64,000 bases of DNA from Impatiens glandulifera. Lineage: Eukaryota; Streptophyta; Magnoliopsida; Ericales; Balsaminaceae. Every line of letters begins with the position of its first letter. Position 1 is the first letter of the stretch. The position numbers and the translations under genes are program-made. Below are positions 47,255 through 59,493 of the stretch, piece after piece. Under the pieces are notes generated by a model. It was not told the DNA's origin. It did not search any database and was given only the letters and a program-made list of their open reading frames with translations. The stretch spans positions 29,881,939-29,945,938 of the forward strand of contig NC_061868.1 in NCBI RefSeq assembly GCF_907164915.1. Reading direction: 5' to 3'.

Positions 47255-49760
47255 TGTTGGGAAAACCCTGACATAAACAAAAGAAGAAAACAAACGAAAT
47301 AAACACACTAACATAATTTTATAACGGAGTTCGGCCAAAATATTGCATATGTCTCCGAGCATTAAGGCTATTAATTAATAAGGAAGAAGAGATACAAATA
47401 TTGAGTACAATAAACCAAAGAGGAGATAGTTTCTTTTATACACTAAGAAACTTCCCCAACTCCCATCATCTTCCGATGTGGGATTATATTCTAATTGTGA
47501 ATATAGTTTCTTTTATATACTAAGAAATTTCTTTCACTCCCATCATCTTTCGATGTGGGATTCTAATTGTGCCAAAAACAACAAATCTCCACATTGACAC
47601 AATATTCAAATATAAATCTTCATTATTAAAAAATAGTTCTTAAGTGCTTCCAATTGGTGCTCTTTAGCGTCGACTCAAACGCAGAAGATGTTTACCAAAT
47701 CTAAACAATGTTTAGATTTGGTTTTCCCATGTCTTTCATCTCAAAAATTTTACCCAATTGAGCCTTCAATTTGTCAATTTCATATTGGTTGTTTGATTCT
47801 ATCAACATATTATCAACGTATAAGAGTATATAGATATAAGACTCATTTTACAATTTGTGAAAATACACACAATAATTGAATATGTTTCTTGTGTACTTGT
47901 GCTCCATCATAAACTTGTCAAGTCGCTTGTACCATTGTCTCTACGATTGCTTCAACTTGTACAATGATCTGTTCAACTTGCAAATCCAATTTTCTTTATC
48001 AGCAACTTTAAATTCATCTGGTTGATAAATGTAGATTTCCTCGTTCAAATGACCGTGTTGAATTGCGGTCTTCATATCTGATTGAGCTAGCTCCAAATTC
48101 ATCTGCGCTACCAAGACCAACAAAATTATAATAGAAGAGTGTTTAACAACAAGAGAAAGTACCTCATTATAATCAACTCTTTCCTTCTGAGCATAGTCTT
48201 TAACTACCAATTTTGCCTTGTAGCGAACATCAAATTTTCTAGGAAATCTTTCTTTCTTAGCAAATATCCATTTACAACCAATAGCCTTCTTCCCTTTTGG
48301 TAGATGCGTCAACTTGCATGTCTCATTATTCTAAAGAGATTGCATCTCATCTTCCATAACATCTTTCCTTTTTTCATTTTCAGTATTTCGACTGACATCT
48401 GAAAAAGTGGATGGAACATCATCTACAACTAGAAGTGCATAGACCGCCATGTCAGCAAACCGACCTGGTTTTTGAATAACTCGTCTTGGTCTGTTCACAG
48501 CAAATGATTCACGTTGTTGTGAAGGTTCTTGGATCAGAACCTCTTCCTCATTTGACTCTTCGTATATCGTCGGAGAGTCACTTATAATTGGGCTTATCTT
48601 TATCTACTCAAACTCCACCGGTTGCTGAGTGCAATCAATCTTGAAATTGTCAAAAGTAATATCTCTACTAATAATGATTTTCTTTGCATCCAAACACGAG
48701 AGGCAATATTCTTTAACTCCCATAGTAAATCCTATAAAAAGAGTTTTCTTTCCTCGTGGATCTAACTTTAATTCAACTACATGATAATATGTAGTAAAAC
48801 CAAAAATATGCAAAAAAATCATAATCAGTTGAAGTTATTCCAGACCATACCTCTAATGGAGTTTTTCCACCAAGTGCAGATGATGATAGGCGATTTACCA
48901 AATGTTGAGCGTATGACACAGCTTTTGCCCAAAATTTCTTGTCTAACCTAGCATTAGACAACATACATCAAACTTTCTCCACAAATGTTCTGTTCATACG
49001 TTCCGATACTCCATTCTGTTGTAGTTTTTTCTAACTGTGAAGTGTCGAACAATGTCACACTCTTGACATAACTTCTGAAATGGTTCATTCTTATATTCTC
49101 CACCGTTATCAGTCCGGAGAATTTTCATCTTTTTTCCTGTCTTATCTTCAACTTGAGTTTTCCATTCAAGAAAAATCTCAAACACTTAACATTTATTTTT
49201 CATAGTAAACACCCATACTCTTTTGGAAAAATCATTAACAAAAGTAACAAAATAATGTCTACCTCCAAGAGATGGAGTCTTGGTAGGTCCTCAGACATTT
49301 GAATGCACATAATCCAAAATACTCTTGGTGTTATGGATAGTAGTATCAAATTTTACTCGCCTTTGTTTTTCCAGAATACAATGTTCACAAAAATCTAATT
49401 TACAAATTTTTGTACCTTTCAACCATCCTTGCTTGACAAGAGTTTGCATAAATTTTTCATTAGCATGTCCCAATCGCATATGCCATAGCTTTGTTGTCTC
49501 CAATTCTTTACTACTCCCGGAAATCGATACATCTGCTATCCCATTAACTATACTACCTTGATAGTAATACAAATTATTATTTTTCCTGATATCTTTCAAT
49601 ATCACTAGCGCTCCAGAGATTACCTTAAGAATTCTATTTTCCATTTTACATGTAGGCCTTTTGGCTCCAAGGCCCCCAAAGAAATCAAATTCTTTTTCAT
49701 CTACTTTTACATTGTCAAGTTGTTGCAAGTATAGAGTCTTTTTTGTGAAATTTGACTGGA
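47255..49760 (-). mobile_element. truncated TNT1/Tork-like copia element
   Basis: A 329-bp 3' LTR (47255-47583, TGTTGGGAAAACC to AAAACAACA) carries the CCCACATCG phrase typical of Tork-lineage LTRs, duplicated within it. A polypurine tract (TGTGGAGATT on the minus strand) follows. Decayed pol fills the rest up to about 49760. The gag region and 5' LTR are missing. Confidence 0.8.
47790..49730 (-). pseudogene. decayed copia pol (integrase, reverse transcriptase)
   Basis: From the 5' side on the minus strand: the GAG-pre-integrase HHCC finger (LWHMRLGHANEKF, FCEHCILEKQ; 49728-49291), integrase core (LRTDNGGEY; 49185-48994), integrase C-terminal region (48964-48604) and reverse transcriptase (GCKWIFAKKE, LAQSDMKTAIQHG; 48312-47941). 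The expected YVDD motif is altered to YVDN near 47815. Frames are separated by stops and shifts, so no enzyme can be made. Confidence 0.85.
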
Positions 49761-50165
49761 ATAAAATGGGTTATGCCGGAAACTGTTAGTGGCTATTGGG
49801 AGGCATGAATTGGGGAGCCTAAAAATGCGAGACTTAGAAGATGAGTCTTTATTTCTATAATTTTCTGGTGGATTATCTAGTTGGAAAGAAATCGAAAAAC
49901 TTTTAACAACGAAAGTAGGCTGTTATGAATTATTAACAATGTCATTATCATGACGATGTCGGAGATTAGATCCAGAAAACCTATGAATTTGTGTGGAAAT
50001 CTTATTGCCCTTCTTGAAGATCTTTGAGTCAAGTAATTATTCTAATGTAATTAATTTCTACATAACTTTTCCATGTCATGCTTTTATTGTTGTGATTAAA
50101 TGGTTGATTGTTCTAAGGTAATGTGATTTTGGCAATTTGAGGTGGGTAGAATTAAGATCAAGATG
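49761..50165. other. no assignable feature; possible further DUF641 gene remnant
   Basis: Between the TNT1-like pol remnant and the DUF641 remnant. Minus-strand frames are broken and I could not align them to the rest of DUF641. Confidence 0.3.
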
Positions 50166-50476
50166 TTAATTGAGATAACTCTGTTTAAGTTGAGAAATTT
50201 GATTGAGTTCTTTTACTACAACTTCATGAGCGGACTGAATTTCCTCGAAGTTGTAAGAAAACTTAGTCGCCTGAAGTTTAGAGGAAGCATATTTAACCGA
50301 CGAAATGGTAGTGAGGAGTTTCACTACAAAAGCATCCATGAAAACCCTGTTGTGGCCTTGGATCCATGGAAATCGTAAGAATTATTGGGTTTAGGGTTTT
50401 GTTTGATCTTGCTTGCAGTTTTGAAATTGAAAAGTCTTATTTTTGGAAGGGATGAACTGAGTTTATTGGGATTCAT
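50166..50476 (-). pseudogene. DUF641/GIL1-like gene fragment, frameshifted
   Basis: A frame starts MNPNKLSSSLPKIRLFNF (50476) and shifts frame near 50345. It continues MDAFVVKLLTTISSVKYA and then EEIQSAHEVVVKELNQIS before a TAA at 50166. The second part matches the conserved start of DUF641 proteins (FxxKLFxSxSSxKxAYxQLQ ... GIQSADxxVVxELKxLSELKQSYL), the family of GRAVITROPIC IN THE LIGHT 1. The rest of the roughly 450-residue protein is not recognisable. The LTR of element B begins 21 bp upstream of the ATG. Product and expression are unlikely. Confidence 0.6.
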
Positions 50477-50496
50477 AGATGAAAGCATGAATATTT

Positions 50497-51333
50497 TGTT
50501 AGATATCTTGTCTTTAAATAAACAAAAAAATATATATACATATGATGTTACAAATAAATTAAATAGAATTAAATATACGAAGAGCGAAATCACCGATTAA
50601 GATGTCAATTTGAGGCATGTGCTTAGCACATTTCCCTTAAAACAGTTCTATCGTCTCCCGTTTGTGCTAGAGTTTATCGTAGATGGTTTTCTCCTAGGGT
50701 ACAATGAATCTAGTAATTATTATGCACTGGAATCATTACACATCGAACTTTATCAATGTACCTGAACTATCATCGGGTTTCAACGAAAAAATCGAGCAAA
50801 GAACTCGATGAACACTCACAAAACAAGAAGAGGGCTTTTGGAATTTTAGAGTGAGAAAATATATGAGGATGAAGTGAGTTTTAGATTAGAGATGAGAGAT
50901 TTTATATTGTTGAAAAGTTAAACCATTAAATAAAACCATTAATTGATTCAACGGTTGACATTGCTTGTCTCTTCATTTACCTTAATGTTTTTCTCTTCAT
51001 TATAGAGTAATTATTTGCCAAAATAATTAAGGCATTTACAATTTAATACTAACGTTACATGGTTTTCTAATTTTTTAATAATTATATTAATTTGTCATAA
51101 CATTTAATAATAATAACAAACTCATGTAAAATTACACTACAAATTAACAACATTTTGTTAATGGGTCATTAAGGTATTTTAGATCAATTAATTGATTTAA
51201 ATTATAAATTTGGATCAAATTTCACCCTTTAATTCACGTTTGAATTTTATGTGAATTTTATTTTCTTTTATTACCCACATTCTAATTTTCATTCATTAAT
51301 GGAATTTATAGAACTAGTTTAAAAATTCCAATA
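50497..51333 (-). repeat. 3' LTR of copia element B (837 bp)
   Basis: Colinear with 57347-59493 minus its insertion, and with LTR A (1643-2497) on the other strand. It contains the uninterrupted version of the site where the Helitron-like DNA sits in the partner LTR (around 51100). Confidence 0.75.
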
Positions 51334-51879
51334 GTCCCCCATATTAATGTAAATTGAAAGATTAACTCGGTGAAGGTTCAATTGTTGAATTCTATATAGG
51401 ATAAGTATGTGTAACCCTTTGAACATTCTCTTATGAATGTATATAAATTTACTAGCCGATTAGTAGACTCGATGTCCTTGAACTACTATGTCATTTGTGT
51501 AAACGATTACACACTTTCACATAGAATTCTCCCCGATACATGTCAAACTCTCATGGTTGTGTTCGTTTTAGCCATGGAACACGCGCCTGGTTCTTTGAAA
51601 GGGTCTAGAACTGAGCTGTACAATTCTTTCAAAGTGGCCCCACTTCTCCCTCACATAGGTGATCTCTTTGCTCACAAAGAATCATTAAAAGCGATATGTT
51701 TATCCTCGCTAAAATATATATTGTTTCGTTATAAGATTAATCATCAACAATAACTTTCCAAGTCAGTACAATTATGTTGTCCCATTGAACCTAGTTCTTG
51801 GGATCTCTAGTCTGTATAGGTTGAGTTTTTCTTCATACCAACTTATAGTAAGCTCATGTTTTAAAAGACTTTCAAACTA

Positions 51880-52090
51880 ACTATATATTCAATAATTTGA
51901 TTAGTGGATCCACAATATTATTTTTAACTTACATAGTAAAATTTGATAACTCCATTAGAGAGTATAGTCTAATAACATTATGTCTAAGACGTGTATGTCT
52001 AGATTTGTCATTGACTCTAAGCTTGTCTAATTTCAAATTACTATCACAATAATTAGAGATTTATGTTGGTGCATTCTTAGTTAACTTTGG
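51880..52090 (-). pseudogene. decayed copia RNase H C-terminus (element B)
   Basis: Minus strand reads CDSNLKLDKLRVNDKSR, HTRLRHNVIRLYSLMEL and, after a TAA (51932-51930), VKNNIVDPL. It is parallel to the remnant at 898-1105 and has the stop at the same codon. The antisense frame 51433-51753 is a shadow. Confidence 0.75.
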
Positions 52091-53079
52091 AACATCTTCT
52101 AATAAGAAGCATAGTCATTCGTACATGCTTATCATTTAATTTTTTTATGAAAATATTGTTTAATTGGTTAACTAGTAGACAAAATGTCTGTGAACTATTC
52201 TGCCTTCGTGTATACGATTATATATTTTGCATAAAATTATTTTATTTTTCGACATAAGTCAAAAATATAGATTATAACGTTTAATCTATCCATCATAATT
52301 TTCATAGAAGATTTATATACGTAGATTGCACTTTTAAGTGTAAACATATTCACTTTTAGACGTAAAATCTTTCATTTAATAATATAAATATATTATTTGA
52401 AAACAACATGATATTTTGGGTAGTGCAATTCACATCCTTAATCGATTTAATCATTTTTATCGTAATTTTCAACGATAAAAATATTATACAAAAGACACGT
52501 AATGAAATAATTTACATTGTCTTCATGATATATATAATTGTCACATTCACTTTTAATCAGAGTATGATCAAATTTTCATATCATTATTAAAAAAAATTAT
52601 AAGTCATACAAAAACTTTGTAAACTTTTTTTTCATCTATTTCATAAAATCATTTTGAAGACATTGGTTCTTCAAATTTTTTATGAAAGTAATGTCACAGA
52701 AATGACACGTTTCTTGATCTTAAAATTCTCAAATTTTAAATATTGATTTGAGCACCAACTCAGTAAATATAAACAAGACATTTTCTTATTATTTTATTTC
52801 TTTTGTCAAGTTGCGCAATTTTATCTTTTATAGAGAGCATATTTCTCTAACAATAAATTATTTTTTTACATAATATACACAATTATTTTTGTGTTATTAT
52901 CAATAAAATATTTGCTCCCACATTCGTGTTGGTACTTTTTTTTAAAATCACACACATTTATAATTTAAATTAATAATTTTCTAATCAAGAAATTGTCACA
53001 CAATTCTTTTACAAATTTCTTTTTTTTATAATTATCCTACAATGAATAAGATAACTATATTATAAATATTTAATTGAAT

Positions 53080-54620
53080 AAAACATAATTTCTATACAAG
53101 AGATTAGAATGTTTATTTATATATAATTCATTCTTCATATAATCTCTACATAAGAAATTGTAATACTTAATCAATTAAAATATTTATTTCATCACATTAT
53201 TTCTATAAAAGAAATTAAAATATTTAATCAAATAAATATTCACCATGTCACATTATTTCTACAAAAGAAATCATAATGTTTCAAGCATTTTTGCCCAAAA
53301 CCGCTTAAACATTTATATTGGTTGCACGTTTGCATCTTATAATGTCGGTATGTTTGGCACATTATTTCTCAAATCAAACACAAATTTTCTTGTAATTATT
53401 AGATTTCAAAAACATCAAATTAAACAAGTCTTTATGATGAAATTGAACCATGTGTATCAAATATATAATCGAATAACATAATCAAATGATATGTCATATA
53501 TTTTATAGTTACTTCATATATCATTAAGCAAATATATACCTTTCTAAAATACATCAATAATTGACAATTTATTTTTAATCAAATATAAAATAATTAATTA
53601 TTATAAATAATTATTAATGTCATCAATTCCTCAATTTCTTAATTAATGATGACTTTTAACTTTCTACGGGAGTTATTATATACCAAAAGACACAATAATT
53701 TTATGAAAAAAATTAGAATTTTTTATTAAAATAAAATAGATATACAATAATCTTTATTCATGTATGTATATAAATAACAAGTTAATCATACATATTATGA
53801 ATTAACACAAGTTATCATATTATTAGCTAATATGCATGTTAAATATATAAGCAATCACTTAGAAACACAATATATAACTATAAATGTACTTCATATCTGT
53901 CATGATTCATCACATAATTTCTATAGAAGAAATTAAAATACTTCAAAATATTAATGATAACATCATTTTGACAAATTAAATTTCTATATAAGAAAATCAT
54001 TAAGTGTCCCAATTCATTTCATAATTTCTACACAAAAATTAGAATGATTCCAACATCCATGATTAAAATCATTTAACGGACCTCATTCATCTCATAATTT
54101 TTCACACAAGAAATTGGACAATGACTAGAGTCATTTTGACATATTTAATTTCTACGAAGAAATCATTGACAATCTTATTCATCTCATAATTTCTCCACAA
54201 GAAATTAGAATGATTTTCACATCAATGACTCAAGTCATTTTAAGGAGTCTGGTTTCTATAAAGAAATTATTGACTACCCCATTCATCTACAACATCAATG
54301 GATAAAGTCATTTTAAGGAGTCTGATATCTATAAAAAAGTTATTAACTACCCCCATTCATCTACAACATCAATAATGACTAAAGTCATTTTTAACTAGTC
54401 TGATATTTACCAAGAAATCATTGACTATCCATTCATCTCATAATTTCAAACAAGAATTTGGAATGGTTCCAACATCAATGACTAAAGTCATTTTAACGAG
54501 TCTGATTTCTACCAAGAAAATATCATTGACTATCTCATTCATCTCATAATTTCTAAAAAAAAACATTGGTCATTCATCTCATAATTTCTAAAATAAAAAA
54601 CATTGGTCATTCATCTCATA
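53080..54620. repeat. imperfect repeats of an ATTTCT/AGAAAT inverted word
   Basis: More than fifteen copies of short mirror-paired phrases such as ATTTCTACACAAGAAATTAG or TTTCTATAAAAGAAATT. From about 54060 these become a ~100-bp tandem unit (CAATGACTAAAGTCATTTTA, GAGTCTGATTTCTA, CATTGACTATC, CATTCATCTC). No coding frame. Confidence 0.7.
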
Positions 54621-54639
54621 ATTTCTACAATAGAAATCA

Positions 54640-54702
54640 TTGGCTGGATTTGAACAGGGGACCCTTACGTCCGAACTTTGAACCATTGCACCAACGTGCC
54701 TT
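54640..54702 (-). repeat. tRNA-derived SINE head or decayed tRNA
   Basis: Minus strand reads a box A (TTGGTGCAATGGTT) and, about 30 nt on, a box B (GTTCAAATCC), the internal RNA polymerase III promoter of tRNA-related sequences. It begins GGCACG but the stems do not close as in a functional tRNA. Confidence 0.45.
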
Positions 54703-55216
54703 TTCATCATTCTACTATTTTTGCAACCTTTTGTCTTCTTTCCGGGGATAACTTATTCTTCATATTTGACTCAACTCTGTCAACAAACGAATATATATAC
54801 TTATATAAGACAATATATATACTTATATAAATAAATATATTATCTATTCTTAGTTATCAATAACAATATAACATTTTTATTAATTATCACGCTTAATTAA
54901 TTTAAGAATGTATATATATTATAATTAATTATTTTAAAACTAAAACAGTATGTTTCAATTATAATTAATTTTAATTATTATTAATAAATTATAATATTAA
55001 CTTTTCTGAAAATTAAAAGCTAACTTTTTACTTACTTTTTTATTTTCATTTATTATTAATAACAATTTTAGTAACTAATAAACATTTAATTAAAAAGAAA
55101 ACAAATTATTATTTTCTATATAACTTTTTTATAATGAATATATATCATTTTTCTTTAGATTATATATCTACATCAAAATATATTAGCTTATAAAATTAAG
55201 TTTTTACAAAACAATG

Positions 55217-57150
55217 TGTTACGACTTATTTTGTAACTAGTGTTTTGAGTTCTTGATTTCAAGAATCGAGTTCTTGATCTTTAGGACCGTGTGGGAAATA
55301 TATAATCAAAGTGCAACGGAAGGGTTTTGTAAAAAAGATTCTAGATGAGAGGAAAAGAAGAATCAAAGATGAGAAAATAATATTGTTAGTCTATACCAAT
55401 CAGTCCAAAATAAAGGTTCAAAACATAATATAACATAAGTCCTCAAAATGCAACTAAAAAAAATTAGAGGGGGGTCACAGGGGGTGTAGAACTTTCACAA
55501 GAAATTTCATATATTCATTATTCGATGGGTCCTTGGGGAAGAGGGATCAGCCTTATATAAGTGCTGATTTACCCAGAATATTCAGGATTATTTTTGCAAC
55601 AATATAACAGAATTTAGTTTGAGAAATAACAGAAAAAAGAATAAAAACAAAATATTAAACAAAAAATATAAATCTAGCCCAAGTGCACAATAAGACCGTG
55701 GAGGGTGCTGAAATTATTTTGGGACCGCAACATTAATTTCCAGACCGTAACATTATCTCCCCCTTCAAAATTCGTCGCCCTTGACAAAAAATTCGTGGCC
55801 TGGTCAGCCTTTAGTGCGCATGCTCCAATCTTCAAAGAGAACTCTTTTCTCTTGTTGTTCGGTCGGATTTTTAGTAGGTCCAACAAGGGTCGGAGTATAG
55901 GACCACAATCCTTAAAAAGTATTCGGTAACATCTTTTCAATTGTGCAGCTGGTCGGGTCCTAGTATAGATAAAAATAACTTCTTTCAACTCCTCTTATAC
56001 ACTTGGGTGTTATCAAAAATCCAGGACCAATCCTTCTTTCGGTCCAGCACCATAGGGGCAGCAAAGGAGCCATTCTTCTTCCGATCATACTCTAGAGTGT
56101 CATCAAAAATTCAAGTTCAGTCCTTCTTTCGATCCAGCACCCCTTGATCAACAAAATAGCCATGGCTTCTAATTATTCTCTTGACTGATGATCAGTCTTC
56201 AGGTTGCTGGAATAGAGCATTGAAGCCTTCGATTATGTGTTGGGATCTTCAGGAGTGTCTTACAATGTCATTGCCACGAGTGAAACAATTTGGCCTTCGT
56301 GTTTACTCCTTATTTGCACCATAGCAGAAACATTATATTCTTCCAAGGGCTTCTCTAGCTGGTCTATCATGTCGACATGTGCCTGAGGCATACCCTGCAA
56401 GACCATCAATGCATGCAAAGAAATGACGGGTTCATCCATTGTCTCAAGCAGCAAAGGTGGATCATCAAAACCTGGTTCTTGAGTGGGTTCTTGGGCGTAT
56501 GGTATGACTCTTTGATGGTTGGCCGAGACCATGAATAATTTGGATCTGCACCTATGGTTGGGCTCTCATTTTTCATTGCAAGTATAACATAGATCTTTCT
56601 TGGGGTTGGTTGTCCAGTTGGTGCTTATTTAAGAATCGTCTTGCTCTGATACCAAGATGTTACAACTTATTTTGTAACCAGTGTTTTGAGTTCTTGATTT
56701 CAATAATCGATTTCTTGATCTCTAGAACCGGGTTAGAAATATATAATCAAAGTGCAGCGGAAGAGTTTTGTAAAGAAGATTCTAGATGAGAGGAAAAGAA
56801 GAATCAAAGATGAGAAAAGAATACTGTTAGTCTATACCAATCAGTCCAAAATAAAGGTTCAAAACATAATATAACATAAGGGTGTAGAACTTTCACAATA
56901 AATTTCATATATTCATTATTCGATGGGTCCTTGGGGAAGAGAGATCAGCCTTATATAAGGGCTAATTTACCCCAGAATATTCAGGATTATTGTTGCAATA
57001 ATATAACAAAATTTAGTTTGAGAAATAACAGGAAAAATAATCAAAACTGAATATTAAACAAACAAAATAATTTATCCCAAGTGCACAATAGGACCGTGGA
57101 GGGTGTTGGAATTATTTTGGGACCGCAACATTAAATTCCGGACCGTAACA
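55217..57150 (-). mobile_element. Ty3/gypsy deletion derivative (1934 bp)
   Basis: LTRs 55217-55752 and 56658-57150 start TGTTAC and end CCGTAACA. A perfect 5-bp duplication CAATG lies at 55212-55216 and 57151-57155. The minus strand has a tRNA-Met primer site (TTGGTATCAGAGCAAG) beside the right LTR and an AAGGGGGAGATAA polypurine tract beside the left one. The 905-bp interior holds only the end of gag and the last codons of pol, joined by a large deletion. The right LTR lacks 43 bp found in the left. Inserted inside element B. Confidence 0.92.
56260..56625 (-). pseudogene. gypsy gag C-terminus with zinc knuckle, interrupted
   Basis: Minus strand reads NPKKDLCYTCNEK, a TGA stop, then EPNHRCRSKLFMV, resembling the knuckle CYNCDEKWxPGHRCK...LF of plant gypsy Gag. 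The frame then continues to PVISLHALMVLQG, the linker normally just before the protease. Protease and polymerase are deleted. The tail of pol survives near 55755-55990 (ATNFEGGDNV). Confidence 0.7.
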
Positions 57151-57346
57151 CAATGTTATTAATAATTAACATTATATATATACAATAAAGACTTATCTTA
57201 TTAGTCAATTCTTCTATTCCTTCAAATGAATAACTTTATCTTGTCGAAATAAAGCATCATCACAACTCGTATTTCTGAAACATCAAAGACAAAATTTCGA
57301 CGGTACAAGCTAGTAAATAACTTAACACAATTAACTGTTTTAAAAT

Positions 57347-59493
57347 TGTTAGATATCTTGTCTTTAAATAAACATAAAATATATGTACATATGATTTTAC
57401 AAATAAATTAAATAGAATTAAATATACGAAGAACGAAATCACCGATTAAGATGTCAATTCGAGGCATGTGCTTAGCACATTTTCCTTAAAATAGTTTCAT
57501 CGTCTCCCGTTTGTGATGGAGTTTATCGTAGATGACTGTCTCCCAAAGTACAACGAATCTAGTAGTGATTTTGCACTAGAATCACTATACATCGAACTTT
57601 ATTTATGTACCTGAACTATTACCGAGTTTCAACGAAAAATATCGAGCAAAGAACTCGAAGAACACTCACAAAACAAAAGAGAGCTTTTGGAATTCTAGAG
57701 TGAGAAAATATATGAAGATGAAATAAATTTTAGATTGGAGATGAGAAATTTTATATTGTTAAAAAGTTAAACCATTAAATAAAATCATTAATTGTTCTAA
57801 CGGTTGACATTGTTTGCCTCTTCATTAACCTTAATGTTTTTCTCTTCATTATAGAGTAATTATTTGTCAAAATAATTAAGGCATTTACAAAATTTAATAT
57901 TAACGTTTAATTGTTTTCCAATATGTTAATAATAATATTAAATTATCATAACAATCTATATATATATATATATATAATATGATGTTTAATTTCAAATGTG
58001 TCTGGATTGTCGGGTCAAGAATTGTGGTTAATTTGAATATATATGTGAGAGTAAATGGATACTTAGGTCGGATTGTGGGTTGACCCACCCATAAACTTAA
58101 AACGGTTAAAAATAAAATTAAAAATATTATATGTAATTTTTGAACTTGCAATTTAACAAAAACAAGTACAATCCTTTAACCAACTAGGCTAATAATATTT
58201 TATATTTTAAATTCAACACCAAATTTTATGAACGCGAGACATTTTAACAATATAAATTCAATTTTTTAACTAACTAATATATATATATATCTATATATAT
58301 ATATAATGATGCTTAATTTTTAAAGTGTCCGGATTGCCGGGTCGAGAGCTGTGGTTATTTTGGATACTTGGGTCGGATTGTGGGTTGACCCGTTTTTAAA
58401 TTTAAAACGGTTAAAAATAAAATTAAAAATGCTAGAGGTATGTTTCGAACTTGCAACCTAACAAAACAAGTACAACTCTTTAACTAACTAGGCTACAAAG
58501 ACTTTATATTTTAAATTCAACACCAAATTTGATAAACGCGGGACGTTTTAATATTAATATAAGTTTAACTTTTTAACTAACTAATCTATATATATATATA
58601 TAATGATGCTTAATTTTTAAAGTGTCCGGATTGCCGGGTCGAGAGCTGTGGTTAATTTGGATACTTGGGTCGGATTGTGGGTTGACCCACTTTTAAATTT
58701 AAAACGGTTAAAAATAAAATTAAAAATGCTAGAGGTATGTTTCGAACTTGCAACTAGGCTACAAAAACTTTATATTTAAAATTCAACACCAAATTTGATA
58801 AACGCGGGACGTTTTAATATTAATATAAGTTCAACTTTTTAACTAACTAATATATAATGATGTTGAGTAAATGGATCCTTGGGTCGGATTGTGGGTTAAC
58901 TCACCCATAAACTTAAAACGGTTAAAAATAAAATTAAAAATGTTATCCGTAATTTTTTTCACGGTTTTTTATATTATTATTCGTGCAAATGCACGGGCTA
59001 AATGCTAGTTTATATAATGATGCTTAATTTCAAAAGTGTCCGGATTGTCGGGTCGAGAGTTGTGGTTAATTTGGATATATATGTGAGAGTATATAGATAC
59101 CTTGGGTCGGATTGTGGATTGACCTGCCCATAAACTTAAAACGATTAAAAATAAAATTAAAAAATGTTATATGTTTGTTTTGAACTTGCAACCTAACAAA
59201 ATAAATATAACTTTTAACCTAACAAAATTTGTTTTTTTTCTTGATTTTTATATCATTACTCGTGTAAATGCACAGGTTACTTAATAATAATAATAACAAA
59301 CTCATGTAAAATTATGTTACAAATTAACATTTTCATCATTAAAACATTTTAGATCAATTAATTAATTTAAATTATACATTTAGATTAAATTTCACTTTTT
59401 AATTCATGTAAATTTGATTTGACTTAATTTTATTACTCACCTTTTAATAAATTAATTAATATAATTTATAAAATTAGTTTAAAAATTCAAACA
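57347..59493 (-). repeat. 5' LTR of copia element B, interrupted
   Basis: Starts TGTTAGATATC and ends TTCAAACA. Without 57955-59281 it is about 820 bp and colinear with 50497-51333. Confidence 0.75.
57955..59281 (+). mobile_element. Helitron-like insertion with two 3' ends in tandem
   Basis: Starts with TC followed by TATATATA. A first 3' end lies at 59008: hairpin CGTGCA-AA-TGCACG at 58982-58995, a short spacer, then CTAG next to T. A second, decayed end lies at 59281: CGTGTAAATGCAC, then CTTA. Five copies of a 150-330 bp unit (ATAATGATGCTTAATTT, GTCCGGATTG, GGGTCGGATTGTGGGTTGAC) fill the interior. The sister LTR shows the empty site, with no target duplication. No helicase gene is present. 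Confidence 0.65.

Larger units (their letters stand above)
50497..59493 (-). mobile_element. copia element B, with nested insertions
   Basis: LTRs at 50497-51333 and 57347-59493 share start TGTTAGATATCTTG and colinear sequence. The right one is longer because of inserted Helitron-like DNA. Imperfect 5-bp duplications TATTT and TATTA flank the element. The minus strand has a TATGGGGGAC polypurine tract beside the left LTR, so the right LTR is 5'. No primer site is visible next to it. Coding is limited to an RNase H remnant. A gypsy derivative sits at 55217-57150. Same family as element A, in opposite orientation. Confidence 0.75.

Noticed and set aside
51433..51753. 106-aa plus-strand frame with a near copy at 1223-1423 (minus)
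   Set aside because: Similarity is due to homologous copia DNA in elements B and A. It lies antisense to the element and downstream of pol.
54640..54702. Functional tRNA gene
   Set aside because: Only the A and B box promoter is good. Acceptor and anticodon stems do not pair, which fits a SINE or tRNA relic.
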